Shown piece by piece: positions 8,509-18,900 of a stretch of DNA of 64,000 nucleotides; within the stretch, counting starts at the first letter, position 1; each line of letters begins with the position of its first letter. The position numbers and the translations under genes were made by a program. The notes beneath the pieces were generated by a model that saw only the letters and a list, made by a program, of their open reading frames with translations, did no database searches and was not told the origin of the DNA. Source of the DNA: an uncultured Acidimicrobiales bacterium (GTDB lineage Bacteria; Actinomycetota; Acidimicrobiia; Acidimicrobiales; SHLQ01); NCBI GenBank assembly GCA_938015295.1, contig CALLQB010000054.1:1-64000 (forward strand), given 5' to 3'.

Positions 8509-8541
8509 TTCTCAAAATCGAAGAAGCAACCAGGTGAATTC

Positions 8542-9495
8542 ATGAAGTACAGCAAGAGCACGGCCAAGGACTACGCCCGCGAGAATATGAAGGGTATTTG
8601 GGCCGCCGCGCTCATGCCCTTTACTACCGATCACCGCCTCGACGAGGACGGCTTTCGCGAGAATGTGCGGCACTGGACCGAAGATCTCGGCATTGAAGGG
8701 CTGTTTATCTCGGGCAAACAGGGCGAGTTTTTCTCGATGAGTATCGAAGAGCGCAAACGCACCTTTGAGCTCGCGGTTGAAGCCACGGGCGATGCTGGTC
8801 AGACGATCATGTCGTGCTCGGACCAGAACCTCGATGTCGTACTCGATCTAGCCCAGCATGCCCAGAAGGTCGGCGCCGATTACATCGTGGTGCACGCTCC
8901 GGCGCTCCACTTCTTTACTGCCTACGACGAAACACTCCTGCGTTACTACAACAAGATCGCGGCGAGCGTCGATATTGGCATTGCCCTCTGGAGCCACCCA
9001 GCGAGCGGCTATCTCATGTCTCCCGAGCTCTGTAATCGGCTCGCCGACATCGAGAATGTGGTGGCCATTAAATACAGCGTCGAGAGGGCGATGTACGCCG
9101 AGCTCACCCGTTTGGCGTCGGATCGCATTCAGGTAAGCACCGCCGCCGAGCCCGAGTGGCTCGACAACATTATCGATCTCGACTGGAAGCTCTATCTCTG
9201 CTCTTCGCCGCCGTTTCTTCTACAGAGCGCGAAGGATCGACGCATGCACGACTATACGAACGCGGCATTGGCCGGAAACGTTGACGAAGCGAAGGCGATC
9301 AGCGCAAGCCTCGAACCTGTGCGCAATGCGCTATGGGGCACCCGTCCCGCTGAGAAGCCCCATTCCCATCAGAAATATTGGCAAGAACTCCTTGGCCAGG
9401 TCGGCGGTGCGGTTCGTTTTCCACTTCTCGAACTGACCGATGAAGAGAAGGCCGTAACACGCGAGGCTTTCGAGCAATGCGGGCTGCAGGTATAG
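8542..9495 (+). CDS. DapA-family aldolase/lyase (dihydrodipicolinate synthase-like)
   Basis: The product has 317 residues. The TIM-barrel pattern of the DapA/N-acetylneuraminate lyase family is clear: GIWAAALMPFTTDHRLD at the start, GKQGEFFSMSIEER where the family has G(T/S)TGE, and the Schiff-base Lys in VVAIKYSVERA. The usual catalytic Tyr of the 'YNxP' motif is replaced in ALWSHPASGY, so it is probably not a true lysine-pathway enzyme. It may cleave or form a C-C bond, or hydrate/dehydrate a keto acid. SD-like AGGTGA precedes the ATG. It is 33 bp after the aldehyde dehydrogenase and 3 bp before the next gene. Confidence 0.8.
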   Translation: MKYSKSTAKDYARENMKGIWAAALMPFTTDHRLDEDGFRENVRHWTEDLGIEGLFISGKQGEFFSMSIEERKRTFELAVEATGDAGQTIMSCSDQNLDVVLDLAQHAQKVGADYIVVHAPALHFFTAYDETLLRYYNKIAASVDIGIALWSHPASGYLMSPELCNRLADIENVVAIKYSVERAMYAELTRLASDRIQVSTAAEPEWLDNIIDLDWKLYLCSSPPFLLQSAKDRRMHDYTNAALAGNVDEAKAISASLEPVRNALWGTRPAEKPHSHQKYWQELLGQVGGAVRFPLLELTDEEKAVTREAFEQCGLQV

Positions 9496-9498
9496 CCG

Positions 9499-10308
9499 AT
9501 GTCAGCAGCGAAGCCGGTGCGGGTGGCCCTGATCGGATGGGGCGCCATCGGCCAAGCGTCCGCAAAGCTCCTCGATGACAAACTTGATACAGAGATCGTG
9601 GCCGTCGCGGTACGAGACATATCGACACCCAGACCCGAGCTATCCCCTTCGGCGGTGCTCGTCACCGAACCGAGTCAGCTTCTGGAGCTCCGCCCCGACA
9701 TCGTGGCCGAGGCCGCCGGACGCGAGAGCGTGGCGCCCTGGGGGCGAGCAACGCTTTTGGCCGGCGTCGACTTCGTCGTGTCGTCAGTTTCGGCCTTCGC
9801 CGATGCGTCGCTGCTCGCCGAGTTGCGCGATGTTGCGCAAAGTTCTGACGCTCGGCTCATCATCCAACCTGGAGCACTAGCTGGCGTCGAGGCTTTGGCC
9901 GCCGCCCGCCTCATGGGCATCGACTCGGTCGAGCACCGAATCGTCAAGCCTCCCACAGCGTGGCTCGGTACAGCCGCCGAGGGCCTGTGTGACCTCCACT
10001 CGTTGTCGGGCCAGACCATGTTCTTCTCCGCCAATGCAGCCGAAACGGCCAGCGCATTTCCGAAGAACGCGAATGTCGCGATGACGACGGCACTCGCCGG
10101 TGTGGGGGCACAGGCAACAATGATTCAGCTACTTGCCGACCCCGCAGCAACGACAAATCGGCATGAACTGCACGCCAGGGGTTCTTTTGGTCAGCTCGAT
10201 GTAGTCATCGCGAACAACCCGCTGCCCGCAAACCCAAAGACATCCGCGCTCGCAGCACTTAGTCTTGTTCGCACGATCACAAACGTTCATTCGTCCTTGG
10301 TGATCTAG
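9499..10308 (+). CDS. nadX: L-aspartate dehydrogenase-like protein
   Basis: The product has 269 residues. An N-terminal Rossmann domain (VALIGWGAIGQASAKLL) is followed by conserved blocks of the aspartate-dehydrogenase family: VSSVSAFAD, IIQPGALAGVEALAAAR, KPPTAWLGT, FPKNANVAMTTALAGVG and NRHELHARGSFG with the proposed catalytic His. Known members convert aspartate to iminoaspartate for NAD synthesis or assimilate amino groups. As the last gene of an operon that could make quinolinate, it hints either at NAD-precursor supply or at handling an amino acid product of tryptophan breakdown. The symbol reflects family, not proven role. Confidence 0.75.
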   Translation: MSAAKPVRVALIGWGAIGQASAKLLDDKLDTEIVAVAVRDISTPRPELSPSAVLVTEPSQLLELRPDIVAEAAGRESVAPWGRATLLAGVDFVVSSVSAFADASLLAELRDVAQSSDARLIIQPGALAGVEALAAARLMGIDSVEHRIVKPPTAWLGTAAEGLCDLHSLSGQTMFFSANAAETASAFPKNANVAMTTALAGVGAQATMIQLLADPAATTNRHELHARGSFGQLDVVIANNPLPANPKTSALAALSLVRTITNVHSSLVI

Positions 10309-11792
10309 TCCACGATCCAGCGCTCGGAGCTCGACCCGCCGCCCCATCCCTGCGGGCAGACATCGTCGAGAGCGCCCTTGGCTCGGATACGCGACCAGTT
10401 GAAGTGCAACAGACGGTCATCTGGGCGTCCGTACTCGGCGCACAACGCAGGCAACGCTTTACGGTAACCAAGCACCGTGGGTACAGCATCAGGCCCCAAC
10501 TCATCGACCAGATAGCGGACATCCACATGCTGCCCCGAGGAGAATCTGCTGATATTTCGCTCGGCCACTAACGCCTCAGGGTTGACGATGTTTACTGCGA
10601 GAAGCGTAAAGAAGGCGCTGGCCAACACTGCGGTGAGGTGCTCCGGTCGAAGCCGGTTGACTAGGTAGAACCCAGTGAGCACAAACACCACGCCGATCCA
10701 GAGCGCAAAGATGATCGTGTACAGCCGAAGCATGGTCAGCCCGAACGCCTGCTCATAGAGGAGTAGTCGACGCACCGCAATTGCGACCGTCGACAACGTC
10801 AACGCCACCGTTGTCAACCCGAACCATGCAAGAACCCGTTGCGCCCCAACAACGGCATGGCGCTTGCCAAACATCAGTACTCCCAACGTGAATGCGGCAG
10901 CAGCAAGCAGCTGAAAGAAACCCGACCGGGCATACTCGGCAACAGTCAGTCCAGTCGTGCGCTGCACGTACGAAGACCCACCTAACGCCGCAACTAGCTG
11001 CACAGCTACAAAAAGTGCGTAGATCGCCGCCGTCGCGCCAAAGAGGATGCCCACCTCGAGGCTTCGCAACTGCGGCCGCACCGCCAACGCCGGCTCAACC
11101 GTGCGACGCAGCCCACGAGAGGCAACGACCAGCATGAGAAACGCCCCAACTATCAGCCAACTGCCATGCGACCCGACACTCTCGGGGACAGAAGGCCTCA
11201 TGAAAAGACTCCCGAAGATTGCGTCAGACCAGGCGAGCAGCACAAGGAGAATCACCACCACCGGCGCCGTAATACAAAGCCCGCGTAGCACGACCATTGG
11301 TTGACGCAGCATCGATGACTTTATGAGCTTCGCCGACAACCCGGTATCGAGCATCGACTTCGCCGTGTCGATCGCCAGCACCGGCGGAGCGATCAGCGCA
11401 AAAAGAGCTGGCGTCGGGCGAACCATGCGGCCAAGAGCTCTGGGCACGCACCGATCTTCGTCGCGAAGTTCGGTGGCCAAAACTACGAGACCAACAACTG
11501 CCAAAACATTCAGCGGCACCAACCACCACGATGCCCGAAACAAGAGCATCACCATCGGCGCCACAGCCGCCACAAGACAGATGCGCGCCGGCCGCTCAGC
11601 GACCCAACCTCCCACCAACGCCGAACTGATAAGCAGGCTCAAACACGCCACAGTGACGAGACCGACCGGAGCACGAAAGACCAGATCGAACGCCAACGCG
11701 CCCAGCCCAACAGCAACCAGTATTCGGGAGCCAAGTGGTCCACTCCAGCGATCACTCCAGAATGGTTCGTACGTTGCCTCAGCCATAACCAA
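10305..11792 (-). CDS. Multi-pass membrane protein, DUF4173/DUF4153-like
   Basis: The product has 495 residues. About a dozen hydrophobic stretches run from residue 20 to 420, followed by a soluble tail (about 425-495). Conserved-looking blocks include GLTVAEYARSGFFQLLAAA, VAIAVRRLLLYEQAFGLTMLRLYT and the end of the membrane region NIVNPEALVAERNISRF, which match the DUF4173 family as I remember it. Function is unknown. The start may be the first Met or Met3 (11786). The 3' end overlaps the convergent nadX-like gene by 4 bp. It is oriented away from the following molybdenum hydroxylase genes. Confidence 0.75.
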   Translation of the reverse strand: MVMAEATYEPFWSDRWSGPLGSRILVAVGLGALAFDLVFRAPVGLVTVACLSLLISSALVGGWVAERPARICLVAAVAPMVMLLFRASWWLVPLNVLAVVGLVVLATELRDEDRCVPRALGRMVRPTPALFALIAPPVLAIDTAKSMLDTGLSAKLIKSSMLRQPMVVLRGLCITAPVVVILLVLLAWSDAIFGSLFMRPSVPESVGSHGSWLIVGAFLMLVVASRGLRRTVEPALAVRPQLRSLEVGILFGATAAIYALFVAVQLVAALGGSSYVQRTTGLTVAEYARSGFFQLLAAAAFTLGVLMFGKRHAVVGAQRVLAWFGLTTVALTLSTVAIAVRRLLLYEQAFGLTMLRLYTIIFALWIGVVFVLTGFYLVNRLRPEHLTAVLASAFFTLLAVNIVNPEALVAERNISRFSSGQHVDVRYLVDELGPDAVPTVLGYRKALPALCAEYGRPDDRLLHFNWSRIRAKGALDDVCPQGWGGGSSSERWIVD

Positions 11793-11951
11793 ACCGTACG
11801 AAGGCTTCGGCCGGTGAAGTTGAGGATCATGTGCAGGTCACGAGGAGTTTCGCCAGGCGAGCACAAGTTGAGGGTGTCTGCGAACCGCTGTTAGCTTCCG
11901 CAGCAAACGAGCCCGAGCACAAAAGAAGCCCCCGAGCAAAAGGACCAAAGG

Positions 11952-12824
11952 ATGAAGAATCCGCAGTTCAACTACCACCGGCCTGGGTCGTTGAGCGAAG
12001 CGCTTGCCCTGCTCGACGAACACGGTGATGAAGCAAAGGTTCTCGCAGGCGGACAGAGCCTGCTGCCGGTCATGGCGCTCCGGCTCGGGCGGCCAGAGCA
12101 TCTCGTCGACATCGGCGCTCTTGCAGGTCTGAGCAACATCACCGCAGGACCGCAAGGCACGACGATCCAGGCGCTGGTTCGACATGCTGCAGCCGAGCGC
12201 TCGACCGACATCGCCACTCACGCACCACTGGTGTCCGCAGCGATGCCCCACGTCGGCCACCGGGCAATCCGTACCCGTGGCACGGTCTGCGGAAGTATCG
12301 CTCACGCCGACCCGGCCGCCGAGATGCCCGCTGTATGTCTCGCCGTCGACGCCACGATGGTCGCCGAGTCGGTCGCAGGCACCCGCGAAATCGTCGCCAC
12401 CGACTTCTTCGAGGGCTACCTCACCACCGCACTCCGGCCAAACGAGATCCTCACCGAGGTTCGATTCCCTGCTTGGTCGGCGACCGCCGGTGGCACCGTT
12501 GTCGAGATCAGTCGCCGCCACGGCGACTACGCGCTGCTCGGACTCGCCTGCCTGCTCGATGTCACCGAGGGACTCATCGCCAACGCAGCACTGTCGTTCT
12601 TCGGCGCCGGCGGAACCCCGATCCGGGTGGCAGAGGCCGAACAAACGCTGATCGGGCGACCACCGAATGACGAAACATTCGCCGCCGCGGCAAAGGCGGT
12701 CACCGAACATCTCGAACCAGGCAGCGACATTCACGCAAGCACCAACTACCGCCGACACATCGCCGGGGTGCTCACCCGACGAGGCCTCGCCGAGGCCACC
12801 AGCAAGATCGGAGTACCGGCATGA
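11952..12824 (+). CDS. Molybdenum hydroxylase FAD-binding subunit (CoxM/XdhB family)
   Basis: The product has 290 residues, usual for the medium subunit. FAD-binding motifs are seen at AGGQSLLPVMALRLGRP (residues about 33-50) and RTRGTVCGSIAHADPAAEMPA (about 100-120), and the C-terminal CO-dehydrogenase flavoprotein domain covers about 175-280. It passes electrons from the 2Fe-2S subunit to an acceptor. Its stop overlaps the next start (ATGA at 12821-12824). The M-S-L order is that of the CO-dehydrogenase/nicotine-dehydrogenase branch. The substrate is probably an organic molecule rather than CO, judging from the large subunit. Confidence 0.9.
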   Translation: MKNPQFNYHRPGSLSEALALLDEHGDEAKVLAGGQSLLPVMALRLGRPEHLVDIGALAGLSNITAGPQGTTIQALVRHAAAERSTDIATHAPLVSAAMPHVGHRAIRTRGTVCGSIAHADPAAEMPAVCLAVDATMVAESVAGTREIVATDFFEGYLTTALRPNEILTEVRFPAWSATAGGTVVEISRRHGDYALLGLACLLDVTEGLIANAALSFFGAGGTPIRVAEAEQTLIGRPPNDETFAAAAKAVTEHLEPGSDIHASTNYRRHIAGVLTRRGLAEATSKIGVPA

Positions 12825-13318
12825 CCGCTGTACCAATTGGCGAGACCCTTGACGTCTCCCTCACCGTCAACGGCGCCACCGTATCGGTCGATATCGACCC
12901 AAGGCGTTCGTTGGCCGACGTCATCCGTGAAGAAATCGGCCTCACCGGCACCCACCTAGGCTGCGAACACGGCGTCTGCGGCGCCTGCACGATTTTGCTC
13001 GACGGCGAACCCGCTCGCTCCTGTCTCATGCTCGCTGCACAAGCCGAGGGCACTGCGATCACCACCATCGAAGGTCTCGCAACAAACGGCGAAATGCACC
13101 CCGTGCAGCAAGCAATGCACGAAGCAATGTCGTTTCAGTGCGCGTTCTGCTCACCAGGGTTCATGATGAGCACAATCGCTCTGCTCGACGACAACCCGAA
13201 CCCGTCCGAAAAGGAGATTCGTGAAGAACTCAGCGGAAACCTCTGCCGATGCACCGGCTACGAATCCATCGTCGAAGGCGTCGAAACCGCGGTGAAGATC
13301 ATGGGACCGACACGCTGA
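12821..13318 (+). CDS. Molybdenum hydroxylase 2Fe-2S subunit (CoxS/XdhC family)
   Basis: The product has 165 residues. The N-terminal plant-type ferredoxin domain has CEHGVCGACTILLDG plus a later Cys (ARSC). The C-terminal all-helical 2Fe-2S domain has FQCAFCSPGF and NLCRCTGYE. All eight cluster cysteines expected for the family are present. It links the molybdenum site to the flavin subunit. It overlaps its upstream and downstream partners by TGA/ATG sharing, so the three subunits are translationally coupled. Confidence 0.92.
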   Translation: MTAVPIGETLDVSLTVNGATVSVDIDPRRSLADVIREEIGLTGTHLGCEHGVCGACTILLDGEPARSCLMLAAQAEGTAITTIEGLATNGEMHPVQQAMHEAMSFQCAFCSPGFMMSTIALLDDNPNPSEKEIREELSGNLCRCTGYESIVEGVETAVKIMGPTR

Positions 13319-15870
13319 TGGCACAACAAACCTCCGGCCTTGGGTTCACGGGCCAACGAGTTAAGCGGGTTGAAGACGAACGACTCCTCATCGGCGAGGG
13401 CACCTTCGTCGCCGACATCCAACCAGAAGGAGCGCTCCATGCCTCCTTTGTTCGCAGCCCATTCCCGCACGCAAACATCCGGTCAATCAACGTCGCGGCC
13501 GCCAGACGGCACCCCGGCGTAGCTGCAGTTCTCACCGGCGCCGAGGTCAACGCTGTCACCAACAAGTTCGTCCCGTTTATCACCATGGACGGCCTGTACA
13601 CACCGCTCTATCAGGCGATGAGTGACACCAAGGTTCGTCACATCGGCGACCCGGTAGCGATCGTGATAGCCGAATCTCGCTACATCGCTGAGGACGCCGC
13701 CGAGCTGGTCGAAGTCGACTACGACATTGTCGAAGGCATCGGCAGCATCGACCGGGCACTCGACCCCTCGCTGCCGCAGCTATGGGAACACGCTGATGGA
13801 AACGTCCTGTACGACGGCACCGACACCTATGGCGAAGTCGACACGATGTTTACGTTGGCCGACCGCGTCGTCACGGAAACCTTCACTAGCCATCGCCAAT
13901 CAAACCAGCCGATGGAAACCCGAGGCACGTTGGTCGAGGTCGACCCGGTCACCGGGCACCTCACCATTCATGCGGCGACCCAGGCGCCACATTTCCTGAA
14001 GTGGGCGGTCGCTGCGCTCACCGCCGATCAGTCGGCGGTTTCTTCACTGCGCCAGTTCATCGGCAAAAAGGACCGGCGTAAGGCCTTCGCCGGAGCGGCG
14101 AAAGACTTCCTGAAGACCAACGGCGAAAAGATGAAGAAGGCCGACAGCTCGGGCCAGACCTACCAAATGAAGAAGGAAAAAGGCCTTCTCAAAGCCATGA
14201 GTAAAATGGGTCTTGGGCTCCTGGCAGCCGACGACTACCCCACCGTGAAGTCGATCGACATCGGTGGCGGCTTCGGGGCCAAGGGCCCGGTCGCACGCGA
14301 AGACATCGCCGTAGTCGTGGCCGCACAGAAACTCGGCAAGACCGTGCAATGGATCGAAGATCGAGTCGAAAACCTTGCCGACGGCGGCCACGCTCGCGAA
14401 GAAGTATTCACACTAAGCCTCGCGCTCAACAACGACGGCACCTTCAAGGCGCTCAAGTGCGACCTCATCCTCGACGGCGGAGCCTATCCGAGCTTCCCCA
14501 TCAGCAATGCGGCCACAAAGCAGCTGCTGAAGGTGTACCTACCCGGCCCGTACGACTTCAAGGCGTACCAAATTCGTGGGCGCATCGTTGCCTCGAATAA
14601 GGGCAAGGTCGTCCCCTATCGCGGGCCGTGGGCAAACGAATGCTGGGTTCGAGAACGTCTCATCGACAAAGCTGCCCACGAACTCGGCCGCGATCCGGGC
14701 GATCTGCGCCTGCAAAACATGATCGGCGAAGACCTTCCACGCGCCGCCATGATCACCGGTCCGACGCTCGACGAAACCAACTCGACGAAGAAGACCCTTC
14801 AGCGAGCCATCGAGATGATCGACTACGACCAGTTGGCCATCGATAAAGCCGAGGCCGAACGTCGCAACCACCGAATCGGACTGGGCATCGCCAGCTATCT
14901 CGAGGCGGCCCCTGGCCCGCCAAACTTCGGCGACTCGGTTTCACCGGGCACCGACATGTTTCTGTTCGAAGATGGCCGCGCGACGGTCGAGGCCGACGGA
15001 AAGATCGTCGTCTACACCTCACAATCGCCACACGGACAAAGTCATCAGACCACCTACAAGCAGGTCACCGCGGATGAGTTTGGCGTCGCTATGGAAGATG
15101 TCGAAGTGGTGTGGGGCAATACCGACCGTACCCAGTTCAGTCTGCTCGGCACCGGCGGAAGCAGAGGCGGCCCGCTAGGTGCCGGGGTACTGCGCATGAC
15201 GTCGCGCCAAGTTCGTCAGTCGGTTGTACGGGAGGCGGCCAACATGCTCGAAGCCTCGGTCGGCGACATCGTCATCGAAAACGGCAATATCCATGTCGCT
15301 GGTGTTCCCAGCCGTGGCATCACCTACGCCGACGTGGCGGCCAAGGTGGCAAGCACCAAAGGCGTAAAGGACGGGCCAGTCTTCGAAGAGGAACTGAAGT
15401 ACGAAGGCGTCGGCAACGGTGGCTGGTCGGTAGCCACACACGTCGCGTGGGTCGATGTCGATCTCGACACCGGCCAAGTCACCATTCCCCGTTACCTCGT
15501 CGTCGAGGACTGCGGCCCAATCATCAACCCGGGCATCGTTGATGGTCAGGTTCGAGGCGGCGTAGCCCAAGGCATCGGCGCAGTGTTCTACGAAAATGCC
15601 TACTACGACGAAGAGGCGAACCTGCAGGCCTCGACCTACATGGATTACCTCGTGCCGACAGCGATGGAGATCCCTCGGATCGAGATCGAACACATGGAAA
15701 CGCTGACCGATGGCGAAAACGATGCTCGGGGCACAGGCGAGGGCGGCATGATCGGCACCCCAGCGGCGCTCACCAATGCAGTTTCCGACGCTCTGGGCAT
15801 AGAAGTCAACGAGCAGTATCTGCCTCCGGCACGCATCCTTGAGTTGGCTGGCGTCATCGAACCCGACTGA
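13318..15870 (+). CDS. Molybdenum hydroxylase large subunit (CoxL/XdhA family) with Lys-rich insertion
   Basis: The product has 850 residues from ATG 13318, which overlaps the small-subunit stop. It contains the N-terminal a/b-hammerhead (about 1-140) and molybdopterin-binding regions GGGFGAKG, GTGGSRGGP and the active-site Glu in GTGEGGMIG. At the loop where true CO dehydrogenases carry the AYxCSFR motif it reads VVPYRGPWANE, so CO oxidation is unlikely. Between TQAPHFLKW (residue about 220) and IDIGGGFGAKG (about 311) there are about 90 residues instead of the usual 25-30. The extra part is very Lys-rich (RQFIGKKDRRKAF, NGEKMKKADS, MKKEKGLLKAMSKMG). Substrate unknown. Confidence 0.88.
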   Translation: MAQQTSGLGFTGQRVKRVEDERLLIGEGTFVADIQPEGALHASFVRSPFPHANIRSINVAAARRHPGVAAVLTGAEVNAVTNKFVPFITMDGLYTPLYQAMSDTKVRHIGDPVAIVIAESRYIAEDAAELVEVDYDIVEGIGSIDRALDPSLPQLWEHADGNVLYDGTDTYGEVDTMFTLADRVVTETFTSHRQSNQPMETRGTLVEVDPVTGHLTIHAATQAPHFLKWAVAALTADQSAVSSLRQFIGKKDRRKAFAGAAKDFLKTNGEKMKKADSSGQTYQMKKEKGLLKAMSKMGLGLLAADDYPTVKSIDIGGGFGAKGPVAREDIAVVVAAQKLGKTVQWIEDRVENLADGGHAREEVFTLSLALNNDGTFKALKCDLILDGGAYPSFPISNAATKQLLKVYLPGPYDFKAYQIRGRIVASNKGKVVPYRGPWANECWVRERLIDKAAHELGRDPGDLRLQNMIGEDLPRAAMITGPTLDETNSTKKTLQRAIEMIDYDQLAIDKAEAERRNHRIGLGIASYLEAAPGPPNFGDSVSPGTDMFLFEDGRATVEADGKIVVYTSQSPHGQSHQTTYKQVTADEFGVAMEDVEVVWGNTDRTQFSLLGTGGSRGGPLGAGVLRMTSRQVRQSVVREAANMLEASVGDIVIENGNIHVAGVPSRGITYADVAAKVASTKGVKDGPVFEEELKYEGVGNGGWSVATHVAWVDVDLDTGQVTIPRYLVVEDCGPIINPGIVDGQVRGGVAQGIGAVFYENAYYDEEANLQASTYMDYLVPTAMEIPRIEIEHMETLTDGENDARGTGEGGMIGTPAALTNAVSDALGIEVNEQYLPPARILELAGVIEPD

Positions 15871-15933
15871 CGTAGCCGGGCCTTTCGCAGCGTGCTTTAG
15901 GAGTCCGATTGCCGCACAACATATGGTGTCAAC

Positions 15934-18900
15934 TTGTCTGATTTCTTGTTTTCACTTTTGCTCGGAATTGGCCCGGGCGCCATCTTCGCGATGCTCGCGG
16001 TGGGACTGGTTATTGCGTACCGGGGCTCGGGCGTTATCAACTTCAGCCATGGCGCTATCGCCATGTACACCGCGCTCACCTTCAACCGGATCAGGACCCC
16101 TTCTGAACTCGGAGGCTCAGGCGACATCTTTCTGCCCTGGGTCGACATCATCCCTGAATGGGGTTGGCTACAAGCACTTCGACTCAACAATCTTCCGGTG
16201 CGAATCAGCATTGGCGACTCGCCAGTAAACATCACCGTTGCCGTGATTGTTGGCCTTTTGATGTCGGGCCTTATTGGCATCATGGCGCACCTGCTGGTCT
16301 TTCGACCCCTCCGACATGCATCGCCACTCAGCAAGGTAATCGGTTCAGTCGGCATCATGATCTATCTCCAAGCCGTTGCTTTCGTGCACTTCGGCACAAC
16401 GGTCAAGTCCGACCGAGGATGGAGCATTTTTTCTCGAGATCAGGAACCTGTGAAGGACTTCCTCGGTTTGGGCCTCGACTTCCCGGTTGGAAACCTGTGG
16501 CTGCTCCTCGCAGGACTGATCGTCACCGTTGTCGCATGGGCGCTTATCCGGTTCACCCGATTCGGGCTTGCGGCGAGGGCAGTAGACGAAAACGAACGAG
16601 GTATTGCGCTGCTCGGTTACTCTGCTGACGCGATCGCCGGGACGACTTGGGTCATGTCGGCTGTGCTCGCCGGCATTGTCGGCATGGTCTTTATTGGTTT
16701 CACGCAGCCCGCCAGCATGACCCTGCTGGTCGTGCCCGCACTCGGCGCAGCCCTCGTCGGTAACCTCACCTCGCTCGCTGGTGCTGCTGCAGGTGGTATC
16801 GCCATCGGCATGATCCAGTCGGGTGGCGTGTGGCTTGCCAGCCGCGACGGCTGGCCAGATTGGGCGCCAGCCGCCGGCGTCCGCCAAGTAGTTCCGCTTC
16901 TTATCGTCATCGCCGTGCTGTTCTTCCGCGGCGACCGTCTACCGGTTCGGGGCAGCCTCGTTCTACGCGGTCAACCTAGAGCGCCCGCCGATCAAGATTC
17001 GCCCCGCACGCTGTTTCTGGTGGTTGCCTTTGCGCTCTTTCTTGTGGTCGTCGGCGGGTGGCGTGTCGACAGCGGCCTCACAACCACGTTGGTCGCCGGC
17101 ATCTTCATGCTTTCGCTTGTGGTGCTCGTCGGGTTCCTCGGCCAAATATCGCTAGCGCAGTGGAGCCTCGCTGGCTTTGCAGCGTTCCTGATGATTCGTC
17201 TCAGCGCCGACGGCATGCAGATTCGCCCGACCGACCAAATTTCCAACAGCGGCCCCGGCTTTCCTGATCCGCTAGCCGCGCTTATCGCAGTCATCGTTGT
17301 CGTTGCCGTTGGCGTGGTCATTGGTCTTCCAGCAGTTCGGGTGCGTGGTTTCCAGCTAGCGATCATCACCATTACTTCGGTGATCGCCATCGAGGATCTG
17401 ATTCTTGGCAACTCGGTGCTGATGGGCGAAGGAGCCTTTACAAACAACCCGGTGCCGATAACCGAGTGGTTCGGCATCTATGTGGGTGGGCCCCGCAAAC
17501 TCGAGTCGGCTGGCGGGCTTCCTTCGGGAACGCCTGACAATCTCGGTTACACGGTACTGGTGGTGATCGCCGCGATCATTTGCGCCGTGCTAGTCGCCAA
17601 CCTCCGTCAAGGACTCATCGGTCGACGCTTTCTTGCCGTGCGATCAAACGAACGGGCGGCCGCCGCGTGTCGAGTCAACGTCGCCAACACAAAGCTTCTG
17701 GGCTTCGCAATTTCATCGGGCCTCGCGGCCGTCTCGGGGGTGCTGTTCGCCTACAAACTCCCTGCTGTGACGTCGTCGAACTTTGGCCTTTTCGCCGGTC
17801 TCGGAATGTTGGCCTTTGCCTACATCGCCGGCATTACCACCGTCAAGGGTGCCTTCGTCGGAGGTGTTCTCGTTTCTGGGGGTTTGCTCGCCGCCGTTTC
17901 AGGAAGCAGTTCAGGGGGCAGCTTCACCCGGTACACGCCCCTCGTTGGCGCCTTCGGCCTTCTGGCCGCAGCGTTGATGGCAAACGGCGAAGGCGTGCTG
18001 CGACTATCTGACCGACGAAAGCGTTGGCAGAAACATTGGAATGACCGTCCGGCAGAGGTCGCCGCGTGGGGCGAGGCGGGACGAATCCCCGTGCTGGTAC
18101 TCGGCGGTATCGCGATGGCCGACTTTGTCGCCCGCGGCATCCTGCCGATCGCTCTCGAAGACATTCAGGACCAATTTGGGTTCAGTGACACCCAAGCCGG
18201 TCTTCTCCCCTTCGCCGACGTGCTCGCCGGCGCCGCAGTCGTCGTCTTCGCCGGCCGATTGGCCGACCGGGTTAACCGCACCCGCCTGCTCACTATCTTG
18301 ATGGTTGTCTGGGCGGCGACCTCAGCAACCACCGGACTGATCCAACGGTTCGCTCACCTATTTGTTTTGCGTACAGCGCTCGGCATGATGACCACAATCG
18401 ACGACCCCACGTCGTCGTCGCTGCTGGCCGACTTCTATCCGGCGAGCCTTCGTCACAAGGCGTTCTCGTGGCGCCTGGTCGCCCCGATTCTCGGCGGCGC
18501 ATTCGGCACACTCGCCGCCGGCATCGTTATCGATCAGGCCGGTTGGCGCTGGGCCTTTGTTGTCGGTGCCGTTCCAGCAACCGTGCTGATCTACTTCGTT
18601 TCACGTCTACCAGAACCTGAGCGTGGGGCGAGTGACGGCACCGCAGACGAGGAACGAGAGACCGTCCCGTGGGGCGAAGCGCTGTCGGCGATCAAACGAG
18701 TGAAGTCGCTGCCGTACCTGATCATTGGTTCGGCTTTTAGCTTCGGTCCGGCAATCGGCGTCACGTTCTGGGCGCCGACCTTCCTACGACGCCATCACGA
18801 CCTCACCGCAGGCGAAGCCGCTGGCCTGTTCGGCTTCTCGTCGCTGACCGGAGCATTGCTCGGCGCGTGGATTGCCTCGCGCGGACCTGAAGAAGTTGCG

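Noticed and set aside
11838-12836. A 332-codon minus-strand frame opposite the FAD-binding subunit gene
   Set aside because: The opposite strand encodes a clear CoxM-family protein with conserved motifs; this frame has none.
13318-15870. Carbon monoxide dehydrogenase
   Set aside because: The CO-specific active-site loop motif is missing (it reads VVPYRGPWANE), so a general molybdenum hydroxylase is the safer call.
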